Origin: Gryganskiella cystojenkinii | Lineage: Eukaryota; Mortierellomycota; Mortierellomycetes; Mortierellales; Mortierellaceae | NCBI GenBank assembly: GCA_015852425.1 | Contig: JAAAIG010000307.1 | Coordinates: forward strand, 23,779 to 39,672 | Length of the DNA stretch: 15,894 nucleotides | Direction: 5' to 3' | Shown: in pieces, positions 1 through 8,975 of the stretch | Layout of the letters: each line of letters opens with the position of its first letter | How positions within the stretch are numbered: position 1 is the stretch's first letter | Notes under the pieces: generated by a model | The model's input: the letters and a program-made list of their open reading frames with translations, nothing else | The model's database searches: none | What the model was told of the DNA's origin: nothing | Program-made: the position numbers and the translations under genes

Positions 1-1622
1 CCTTTCAGAGGAGCCAGCTCATGCTCTCCATCCGCAGCGCGAATCATCGCGGCCAAATGATCAATATCATCCCCATACCAAAGACTGAAATCTGTGACCG
101 ACGCCACATACACCCCGATCGCCAACAGGATCAAGACAAATTCGACCCCTACCCCCAGATAGATGTAATGGGGCACCGTCTGGGTGACGAAAGCCTGTGT
201 GACATTCTTGGCCTGGATCTCTTCGTTAACAGTGACGCCCCTGGGCGAAAGAAGATAACCAAGTGCCTGAGCCAGTTTGTACTCGAGCAATTCCGATGTC
301 ATATTTTTCCATCCGAATTCTTGAATGACCTTGGTTTTGGGCCCGTCAGTGATGGAGTTATAACCAGTAGAGATACCAGGAATAGAATCAAACATCCAGC
401 ATTGCATCGCAAGACAAATCCCTGTACTTTGACTCAACCTGACCGGGAGATCGTTGACGGCAAGGTCGAACGCATTCTGAGCATGTGCGACCGTATCCTG
501 AAGAGACAAAGTCCGATTGGTGCTGTTTGTGATCTTTTCGAAATTTAAAAGTGCCGCTACGCGGTCGAGATTCGGGGTAACTTGGGAGGTGATCAAGGCG
601 CTGACCGTATAAGGTGTGACATTAATCCTGCATCCGTAGACATAGGCCTTGAAGGTGCTGTTATAGGTCGTGGCATTGCCCTGGAAAGTAAACGCGGTAC
701 CGGCATCAAACTGCGTTGGACTTGCAAAGACCTGATACGTCATGAAATACCCTGGTCTTGATCCCCTTGTTTGGGGTGTACCATATCCACCGACACTTGG
801 TAGGGCGGTTGCATTCCAGGCCGTGTCCATGTGTGGGTTATACATGTACAAAGTAGCTGGGTCTGCATCGTAAAGTGTACCTGGGATATCAATCCGAATA
901 TATCCATCGCCACTTGTGAGGTTGACGTAGTTCGTGATGGTCACCTGGTCACCTCGGAGGAGCGTACAGTTGGGTCGAAGACTGATAGTTACATAGTCCT
1001 CAATCTCGATCAGGCGAATGTTGTTGGGGTCCACGATCCAAGGGACCCACATATACTCGCCATCGACATGATTGTGTAGAGCCGTCACGCCTTTGCTACC
1101 CGTTATGATGTCCGAGACAAAATAAGAGAGGTAATCATACGCACAGATGTCACTAATGGTCTGGTTTCCGGTCATTGTCGAGGTAGCGACCTTCATGGGC
1201 TCAAAGAACTCAAAAGGGTTGATGTCGATCGAATGTGTGAGCCAAATATCCTTTGCAAGCGAAAAGCAAGCAACCAGCGTTAAGGTCAAACCCGTGAGAA
1301 TCCATCGTTTCCCACCAATTTTGTATCCCTTACGGACAGCCAAGAGTCCAGGCGAGAGCCCCCAGGCCTTGTTAAATCGTTTACTTCCCGGTCGTTCGTC
1401 AAGATGCCAAGGAATATCACTGGTGAAGAACTTGCCGAGGACAAAGACCATAGCCGAGAATGCAAAACCGCAGACGTTGACATAATAGTTGATATAGTTC
1501 TTGAGTGCGGTTGGATTCGTATCGACCTGGTTGTTAATGACCGGGGAGAGGGAGGCGAACTGGAGACCGAGGGTGATTAAGACTACAGTGACGAGTAGGA
1601 GAATTCGGAAGACGGCGCGCAT
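1..1622 (-). CDS. Multi-pass membrane protein with large N-glycosylated outer domain, partial
   Basis: I do not recognise the family. One frame stays open without introns from the ATG at 1622-1620 to the left edge (540 complete codons; the C-terminus is missing). Hydrophobic segments lie at about residues 4-23, 47-63, 107-125 and 486-507. Between the third and fourth are about eleven N-x-S/T sequons (for example NQT, NCT, NLT, NAT twice, NST, NVT) and a few cysteines, so the roughly 360-residue stretch is most likely lumenal or extracellular. The loop between segments 2 and 3 is rich in Lys and Arg, which fits the positive-inside rule with a cytosolic N-terminus. The part after segment 4 starts a cytosolic tail cut by the window end. 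Segment 1 could instead act as a signal anchor. It is divergent from the arrestin-like gene across 2.2 kb. A role as a plasma-membrane sensor or cell-surface protein is only a guess. Confidence 0.8.
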   Translation of the reverse strand, partial: MRAVFRILLLVTVVLITLGLQFASLSPVINNQVDTNPTALKNYINYYVNVCGFAFSAMVFVLGKFFTSDIPWHLDERPGSKRFNKAWGLSPGLLAVRKGYKIGGKRWILTGLTLTLVACFSLAKDIWLTHSIDINPFEFFEPMKVATSTMTGNQTISDICAYDYLSYFVSDIITGSKGVTALHNHVDGEYMWVPWIVDPNNIRLIEIEDYVTISLRPNCTLLRGDQVTITNYVNLTSGDGYIRIDIPGTLYDADPATLYMYNPHMDTAWNATALPSVGGYGTPQTRGSRPGYFMTYQVFASPTQFDAGTAFTFQGNATTYNSTFKAYVYGCRINVTPYTVSALITSQVTPNLDRVAALLNFEKITNSTNRTLSLQDTVAHAQNAFDLAVNDLPVRLSQSTGICLAMQCWMFDSIPGISTGYNSITDGPKTKVIQEFGWKNMTSELLEYKLAQALGYLLSPRGVTVNEEIQAKNVTQAFVTQTVPHYIYLGVGVEFVLILLAIGVYVASVTDFSLWYGDDIDHLAAMIRAADGEHELAPLK

Positions 1623-3358
1623 TTTCTGGAAAAAAACAATTATTAAGTGTGCTCGAGTGCAAGAGAAGATAAATAAATGAAAGGCCACAAAAGAATGTGA
1701 GCGAGCACTGGAGGAATCGAAATTCTTGAAAGTTACTAAAGCAACAAGTAGTGGAGGAGGAGTGTCAGATCAAAAGCCACAGTTGAAGAGATAAAAAGGG
1801 AAAAGGAACGACTTCGGCGAAGTAAAGAAAATAACCTCGGTTTGGGATTCAGAAAAGGCAAAAAAGTGACAAACATGCGAGCAAACTCACACGTACGCAC
1901 ACCCCTAGAAACGGACAAAAATAGTGTCAAGGAGGTGAAAGGGCGGCAGGAGTGGCTGTGCACGGACTTTTTATTATTTTCTTTCCTTCAAGAGTCAGCA
2001 ATCATAAAGCCTCTCTATTGGTGTAACTTGCATTGTGAAGTTTCTTTGGTCGTTGTCCTTTTGTAGTTCGGTTGTTTGTTGCACTTGCTCAACTCGATCT
2101 GTGGGGTTGATTGGACTTGAAGGAGAACTAGATGGTGGGCAGAGAGATCTTAACCCAGCCGCGTTGTGAGAAAGAGAGAGAGACTAGATGGGAATGTGAG
2201 GGATGGTCTCGAAAGAGTTGACCATAGGAGGAGTGAGTTCAATGAGCGAAATGCACATCAATTCGTACAGACCCATGGGCCAGACGCTCTTGTGAGTGAA
2301 GAACGACACCCCCTTGGGTAAAAAAAAAAGTTGGGTTAAGAAACTGCGCCGCTGCTCCCTAGGTCAGAAATTGTGGCTGGAGAAGGGAGAGGGCGGTGTG
2401 GTGTGGTAAGTATGGGCAACGGTCCAGACCGCTGAAAACGAAGTAACGGTTTAAGGAAATAGGGGTTGTGCAGCACAGGAGGAGAAGATGGCTCGCAACA
2501 AAAAAAAAAGATGGTTCCAATGGAACAGTGTGTTCCTTATTTGGTTGAACAGAGGGGCAAAAAAAAAAGTTGTTAAGGGCTTTATTATCAGGGTTTTCGT
2601 GTAGAAACGATCTAATTCCAATGTGGTGTCAAAAAGTCCACAGGTGTGAGCTGTTTTCAGACAACCCAATGAGATGCGAAGTGTGAATGTGGTGAGAAGT
2701 GAATGGCGATGGAGACAGCAGTATGAATAAGATGAGGTTTTGTTGCTGTGCTCTCATTCTTTTTTCTTTGTCACGCCTTAGCAATGGAGAAAAAGTAGAT
2801 GGTCTGGGGATAAACAGAAGAAAAAGGCAATGAAAACTAAGGAAACTTGTGAATAATAGCCATTGTTATGCATCAGCAATGTCTCCAGCCATCAACGTTG
2901 CGTAAGAAAGCAGTTGAGGCCACACTGGTTTTCTGTCATCTGTCTCTCACTCCTACTCTCCAACCACTCCAACGCATCTTAAAATTTGCGACAAAAAGTG
3001 GGGGATTAAGGTCGCGTCGTTGAATAGGAAATCGGTAAAAAAAAACCTGGTCTACAAATAAGGTGGTCGTTGAGTAGTGAGCCCTGGTTTTCAAATAAGA
3101 ATTATCGCTACGAATACCAAAATCATAAAAAATTGCCATCGTAAAAAAAGTCTTCGCGCTTGTCGCGTACCCCTCCCCTTCTTTCGCTCTTGGTTACAAA
3201 AGACGGGAAGACAGGAGCCCACAGACCCACACGGCTCTTATTCTCAGGAGAAGATGATAATAAAATAATAAAGAGCAGTAATAATGCAACAGACCCTCAC
3301 AACACTCAAGCACTAAAAACACACAGACACATTCACACGTATTCGCACACTGCACAAC
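1623..3358. other. Long divergent intergenic region, no gene recognised
   Basis: About 1.7 kb between the membrane-protein start and the possible leader of the arrestin gene. All frames are broken and no ORF here resembles a protein I know. It contains purine-rich stretches, A10 tracts (2320-2329, 2500-2509, 2559-2568), a 13-nt palindrome at 1811-1823 (ACTTCG/CGAAGT around one base) and a triple GTTCC/GGAAC half-site cluster at 2514-2533. It presumably holds the promoter of the minus-strand membrane protein. I saw no tRNA, rRNA or snoRNA signature. Confidence 0.6.
2320..2568. repeat. Three A10 homopolymer tracts
   Basis: Runs of exactly ten A, each followed by G, at 2320-2329, 2500-2509 and 2559-2568. 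The first and third share context: GGG, one pyrimidine, A10, GTTG, then TTAAG shortly after. Poly(dA:dT) tracts of this length commonly exclude nucleosomes in fungal promoters, so these may mark the promoter of the membrane-protein gene. A further A9 tract lies at 3037-3045. Confidence 0.5.
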
Positions 3359-3475
3359 ATGGTTCCAATCCCTGCCAAGGTTCAAAGGCTCGATGACCAA
3401 AATAGTAACGAGTATGGCTCTGCGGGCCAATGTGTGATGCAACAGCCATTAAATGACATTCAAACCGACTGTTGA
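3359..3475 (+). other. Possible upstream ORF in the leader of the arrestin gene
   Basis: A 38-codon ORF (ATG at 3359, TGA at 3473-3475) follows directly after a CA-rich stretch at 3320-3358 that looks like a fungal transcript leader. The start context is CAACATGG. It sits upstream of a strong donor-like GTAAGT at 3551, so it could be an upstream ORF on a spliced leader of the gene starting at 3818. The peptide has no recognisable motif. Alternatively it is a chance ORF, or the first exon of a longer N-terminus. Transcript evidence is absent. Confidence 0.25.
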
Positions 3476-3550
3476 GCCAACGGGAAACTGGCCAGGATCA
3501 AGATCTGGAATGGACTCTTCAAATAGACCAGGCGGGATAACGCCATGCCA

Positions 3551-3751
3551 GTAAGTTTATTGACTAGAGTAGAGATGAGCTAGCACACTAGTCACCTCTT
3601 GTTGTTTGACCTTCTGTTTTTTGCTTGCTTCTTTCCCTGTTGGCTGTCGAACCATTCGATGAGTTTCGCTTGTCCACTTTGTCAACGATCCCTTCTTTCC
3701 GTCTTTGACTATTTGCTTTGTTGTTTTAAACCTTTTTGCCACCACTTTCAG
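3551..3751 (+). other. Candidate 5'-UTR intron of the arrestin gene
   Basis: The donor CCA|GTAAGT at 3551 and the acceptor CCACCACTTTCAG ending at 3751 frame a 201-nt segment with a pyrimidine-rich 3' half, in the leader upstream of the ATG at 3818. An in-frame TAA at 3770-3772 closes the main reading frame upstream, which supports 3818 as the start on the unspliced sequence. An alternative acceptor ends at 3791. This is inferred from splice-site quality only. Confidence 0.35.
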
Positions 3752-3817
3752 CTTTTTTGTGATATCAATTAACCGACCACGACGAGGGCAGCTTTTCTGT
3801 ATACCCCCAATTCAGCA

Positions 3818-6800
3818 ATGCTATCCACCAAAAGTTCCCCACAGCAACCTCGACTGCTAACCTCTCTCACGGTCGATACCCACCCTTCCTCCCCCTCAAA
3901 ATACCATCGAAACAATATACCCAGACCAACATCGACAGCCAGATTTAGTCCTTCCACACCGTCGTCAGCAACAACCGACCAATCGAGCATCTCTTGGAAT
4001 GACGGCTCTTCTACCTCGTCCCCAATCACCTCAAATCCAGTGTCACCGGTAACGCCCTTGATGCCCTTGCGCTCTAGCCCTTCTGTGGAAACAGAACTTG
4101 ACAGACAACCGACTTTGGCCAAAGGTTCATCTATGGAGAAAGAACATGCGGTGCATCTGCTATCACCCTTCACTGCAACAGCCTCAGCAGCATCAGCGGA
4201 TGCAAGCAACATTACTCAATCTGCGAATGATTGTCCAAGGGTTCGCAGGATGCTGGAAAAGCACCCGGCCGTCAAGGTTGACTGGAGAGTGCCAGAACCC
4301 ATCAAGGCAGCAGGCGAGACTCTGAGGGGAGTTTTGATCATCTCTGCCAAAGATAGTGCCTCGGAACTGAAGTGTGTCGCCGTCGAGGCTACGACAGGAG
4401 TCGTGGGCAAGAGCAACAATGCAGGCACAACGATGAACAAAAAGACAAAGAGGAGCCATGTCGCACCATCAGTCGAGTCCAAGGGTTTCCTACCTCCTGA
4501 AAGAGCAAGGAGTGCAGGCTCAAAACGCCAGAGCAAACTGAACAGCAAGACGGTCACGGTGGAGCATATCGAGATCAATCTCACTGGAGTCGAAGGTAAA
4601 AAAAATAACGTCGATAGGACTCTTCGACTGATGAATAATAGCGTTCTGAATTTTCATCTCATGGTTCCTTTTTTTAGAGGTGACTACCGGTAGCGGTTTG
4701 TTGTCGAGGACTCGCACCGATCAGCACTGTTTCCTTAGCAAAGCTCAGTCCCTTCCAATTGGAGATCTGAAGTGGATCCAAGACTCTGCAACAAACTCGC
4801 CTACGCCATCATCGACCTCTTCCTCTATCTCGTCGTCATATTCCTCCTCTTCTTCTGCTTCTACGTCTTCTTCGACATCATTTTCGCCTTCATCTGCACT
4901 CTCTTCATCATCAACATACTGCACGATACCCAGTGCGCTGCTACCTCATCAAATTCCTTTATCGCGCAAGAACACAACAGCCTCCGTTTTATTGCCAAGC
5001 ACGCTCACCTCAGTAACAGATGGATCAACTGAGACTTCAAACTTTACTCCCGGTTACATCCTCCCAGGGACCCGTCAAGGGATCCCGTTCTCGATGAGAG
5101 TGCCGGAAAAGGTCGGGGGTACATTCAAGAGTGCACATGCCTCTGTCAGTTACGAGTTGACGGCGTAAGTTCCTTGTTCCCGTTACGAGCCTCTCAGGAC
5201 ACGATGATGTTAAAAAATGACATACTTATCTCTTGTCTATTTCTCTTATGTTAGTCATGTGCATATCCGAATCGGTAGAGAGGTCTTTGTTTTGAAGCAC
5301 CCACTTTCAGTCTCGCTCTTTGAGCTTGTTCAGATCCGCGCGGCCAGAATTGCTTCTCCACATGATATCTCCCCTACACAAAATCCATTGTCCATTTCAG
5401 CGACGATCGCTCAGTCCGAGAGCACCACCAAGAGTGGGATTAGGTTTGTAATCCCGCAGTCCAATTCCGTCTTGGGTACAGCATCGGTTAGACCCTATAG
5501 TCTTTGGGGTCTAGGACCCGCCACATCGAGTCAGAGTAGCCAATACCAGTACAGCAGCAGTCATGGATACGGACGCTACCAGCACCAAAGGCGAGGATCA
5601 CTTAACTCCGCAACAAGTTCTTCCCCATATTCGGCAGCCAACACAGGAGTACGAGCACAGGGGATGACTCGGTCCCACTCAGCAACAAACGAGGCAATGT
5701 CGACTCTCCTACAGGGTCCGGATCCTCTTAAGTCGCACGCAGCAATAGAGACCTCGTCCCTGTTGAAACCCAGAGTTCAAGAACAAGGAGCTAGGAGGGA
5801 TACTCTCACGGATCAACTCATTCCGTCACGTTCACCATCATTGCCGGTTAACAGGGAACCCTCTCGTCGCAGGCGACTAGAGGAAGATAAGGATGAGCAA
5901 CTAGACGAAGTCGGGTTCGGTGCTCATATCGACAAATCGATTGCCGCCGCTGGTGAGAACGTAACGATGGACATGTTTGTCTGCAAATCAGACCTGATGA
6001 AGGTCGTGAACATCAAAGTCTCTTTGGTGGAGACGATCCAAATATATTCGTTTGTCGATGACAAGGACCAGCATCGCCATCACAATCAACACACCCTCGA
6101 TACCAGTGAAAAGCCTCTGGCTCATTCGCACAAACAACCTCAGAAGAAACGACTGGTGGATACACATGTGGCCAAGGTCGCCAAGGCCTATGTTCCGGCG
6201 CAGGCTGAAGAGAGCCATGCGAATGATAATCACCTAAAGGGCTATTACGAGGACTACGAGGACTTCAGGACGACCAAATCTCTTTCCATGTACAAGCTCG
6301 GCATGCGCATCCCAGTAAGTTGAGAGTTGTTATCAAATGCTTACGCAAATTGCACTACTGATTTTCTACATTATATTATTAACACCAGCTATTAATCTCA
6401 ACATAGGAACGTGCGATGACGATCAGGGACAGGGAGCTGGTTAAAGTTGAGTATGCGTTCATCATCAAATTCTTCTTCAAGGGTCGTATGGGCGCATTCT
6501 TGGAACTACCGATCGAGATCGTTTCCCAGTACAACCATAGCCGAATTTCGACAATCTCTGGAGCCATCAGTTGTGTATCCAACTCTGTTCAGATCGCAAT
6601 GCCTCCGGTCCCGATTTTGATAAAAAACGTCGATAGTCTGCCCTCACATCTGTCTTCGATCGCCACTACTGGAGCAATTCAGCCCGCAGCGATGATTGGC
6701 AAGAACGAGGAAGAGTCAACTTTCATCAGCGTTACCACAAAAGATACCAATCTCGATGAACTTTTGAATGCCACAACTGTTCAACAGTCTATGGCCATTC

Positions 6801-8680
6801 AAAACGATTCTGCAGTGGACGAAGCAGGAGGTCGGGAGAAAAAGACTGGAATCATCGATGATGGACCCTTTGCCAATACAAGGACCGAGCAACTGGTCAC
6901 CAAGGATCCGTTTGTGCAACAAAATTCACGGCTCGATACCCAAAGTGACAGCAACGAGGTCGCAGTGTTGGCCAGCGCCAAAGTTCCAGTCTCAGAGTTT
7001 GCCGATACTACAACTACAGCTACTCCTACGCCTGTGGAGGGCGAAGTAATGTTTGCAAGTCCTGTGACCGAGATCGCAGCAAAAGTGGTGATGCTCCAGG
7101 AAGAGTCCCGAGTCCCAAGCATCGTGATCGACAGTGCCAAGTCAACGCCGTACTTGGGGTCTACGACGATGGGCAAAGAGTTCCCGGTTCTAGGCGACAG
7201 CTCTTCTTTGGATGGGAACACGACTGAAGGCGCCGCTGCTACTGTTGCCGTCCGCACTACCCCTGCACTGCCCCTCCTTTTTGATCTTACCTCTTCAGCC
7301 ACGCCTGTGATGCCGACATCAGCGACCCTGGAGTCTCAGAATTCGACGTCCTCGGCTTCAAGCTCCGATGGTTCACATAAGACAGCTTTTACAGGCACCT
7401 TCAGCTTGAACAGCAAAGAGGCCGACTCGAATGGAGGATACCTTGGGGTCGGCTCCGCGCAAGGCAGCAACAATGGAGGTGGAGGATTGGTGGCTAAGAT
7501 TGCGAAGTCTATTACGTCTTCTCCTTTGCTCCGTTCCTCTCGGTCGGGATCTGTGGGAAACAGTTCTTCCCCGAACGGATCAAGCTCAAATCTACTGGCG
7601 AACATTTCATCCGGATCGGGCAGTAACAGCTCCTCTCCTCAGAATCCACAGTCCACCACATTTACTTTGGCCGTCACCACCCTCTCGGCCTTGACGCTCT
7701 TGTCCTCAGTCAGTCAGGCAGCTGTAGTAAGTGGTAATGAAGCCGGAGGAGACGATAATCACGGAGGCGGCGGCAGCACGGGCATTCTAGCTCACGGCGG
7801 AGGCGGTGGAAAATCTGTGGCGAAGCTACACAGAAAGGGACTGGACAAGTTATCGGTTCAACAGAGGCGTCACGAGCCTCACAGAATCCGGACTGGTCCC
7901 CCAAAGGAACTTAAGTCCTGTCTCAAGAAGCCTAAGGCAAGAGCCCAGTCGTCTCAGCATCTGCAATACCCTAAGGTACATCAGCACCCAGTGCATCCGG
8001 ACGGCTCACCTAGAAAGAAGGTCACTTTTGCGAAAGGATCGACACCTTCACCCTCGCCCACGGGATCCTTGATATTTATTGAGCCTCACCAGCCTCAACG
8101 TACGCATCATCAGACTGAAAGATCGTCTTCGGCACCGACTTTTATTACACCTGCTGGAACAGGGTCTGTTTTGATTCCGATGGCCAACACAAATAATGCA
8201 ACTCGAACTGTGCCTCACCCAGTTCAGGTTACGACCGCACAACTACCAGAAGCTATGCAAGCCAAGCACTCTAGCCCAATCAAAAGCCCAGGTCCATTCA
8301 GTCCTCGTTCAATGTCGAGAGGAACCCATCCCAATCATCATCATCCCTTTGACAGTCATCCCAGTCGACTGTCGCCCTTGGAAAAGCAAACACTGGAAAA
8401 TCAAGAGCTTGTCGTTCGAACCCCTGCCGAGTTAGGAAATAAGGAGGAGGAGAACGACGATGAAGAGTCGAGCGAGTTAGACGAAGGAGATGAAGAGGAT
8501 GAAGAGGACATAGAGGAAGAGGATGACAATGAGGAGGATGAAGACGAAGAGGATGACGAACGCGAGTCGGAGGAGCAGCGGATGGAGCGACGAAGACTGG
8601 CTCGAGTTGCCTGGTTGGCCAAGTACGGCGATGCTTTCAAGCAAGTCTATGGTGCTGTTCCAGAGCTTCCTCCGATTTGA
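3818..8680 (+). CDS. Alpha-arrestin-like trafficking adaptor, 1532 residues, 4 exons
   Basis: Exons are 3818-4595, 4678-5164, 5255-6314 and 6407-8680; introns are 82, 90 and 92 nt and all phases close. The N-terminal 150 residues are Ser/Pro/Thr-rich and disordered. An arrestin-N-like fold spans about 150-450 (strands around VDWRVPEP, HIEINLTG, IPFSMRVPE and VHIRIGREVFVLKHPL), interrupted by basic and poly-Ser inserts (about 302-340). An arrestin-C-like fold spans about 640-825 (HIDKS, NIKVSLVE, LPIEIVSQY). The tail (830-1532) is low complexity. It holds SCLK (1279-1282), KVTF (1313-1316), 14-3-3 mode-I motifs RSPSLP (614-619) and RSSSAP (1347-1352), an acidic run (about 1450-1500) and the end block finishing ELPPI. 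Family members normally recruit ubiquitin ligases to plasma-membrane transporters through PPxY; no PPxY or LPxY is visible here. The assignment to the arrestin superfamily is good; the exact subfamily is not established. Confidence 0.85.
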
Positions 8681-8975
8681 CCGCCTTTGGTGACAGCATC
8701 AACACCCTCCCGCTCATTACATACATCGATATTAGATACTCCCCAAAAAAACAAGATAAAAGCAAAAAGGTTACGTTTCATTTCGTTCGAACGTTTGAGA
8801 AATGCTATCACTGATCTATTAGAACCATAATGTATGGTGGATGTTATCGTATTCGAGTAAAGAAGATAAAGAGAGAAATAAGCACAGGACCAGGAGTTTT
8901 TGATGGTTGTTGTTCGTGCTTCCATGTTGCCGTCTTTTGATTCCTTGACACCAATCCGCTTTTTTATGCTCGTTC
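8681..8975. other. Convergent 3' intergenic spacer
   Basis: About 295 nt between the stop of the arrestin gene and the stop of MAF1, which converge here. It is AT-rich, with a perfect GTTCGAAC palindrome near 8784-8791. No ORF of interest and no clear AATAAA on either strand; both 3' UTRs must end within it or overlap. Confidence 0.6.

Noticed and set aside
1147..1485. Plus-strand 112-residue ORF and other plus ORFs at 21-1079
   Set aside because: All lie opposite the continuous minus-strand membrane-protein frame, which has coherent hydrophobic segments and sequons.
2514..2533. GTTCC/GGAAC triple half-site resembling a heat-shock or steroid-receptor element
   Set aside because: The half-site spacing does not match the 5-bp phasing of heat-shock elements, and fungi lack steroid receptors of that type. 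Kept only as a note in the intergenic entry.
3361..3371. GGTTCCAATCC resembling a tRNA B box
   Set aside because: The flanks do not form a T-stem, the sixth base is wrong, and no A box or acceptor stem is present.
4772..5032. 86-residue very hydrophobic plus-strand ORF overlapping the arrestin gene
   Set aside because: It is the shifted-frame reading of the poly-Ser codons (TCT/TCC/TCA read as Phe, Leu and Ile). The real frame continues the arrestin domain across both flanking introns.
8401..8640. Minus-strand poly-Ser ORF
   Set aside because: Antisense reading of the GAG/GAA/GAT acidic run of the arrestin tail.
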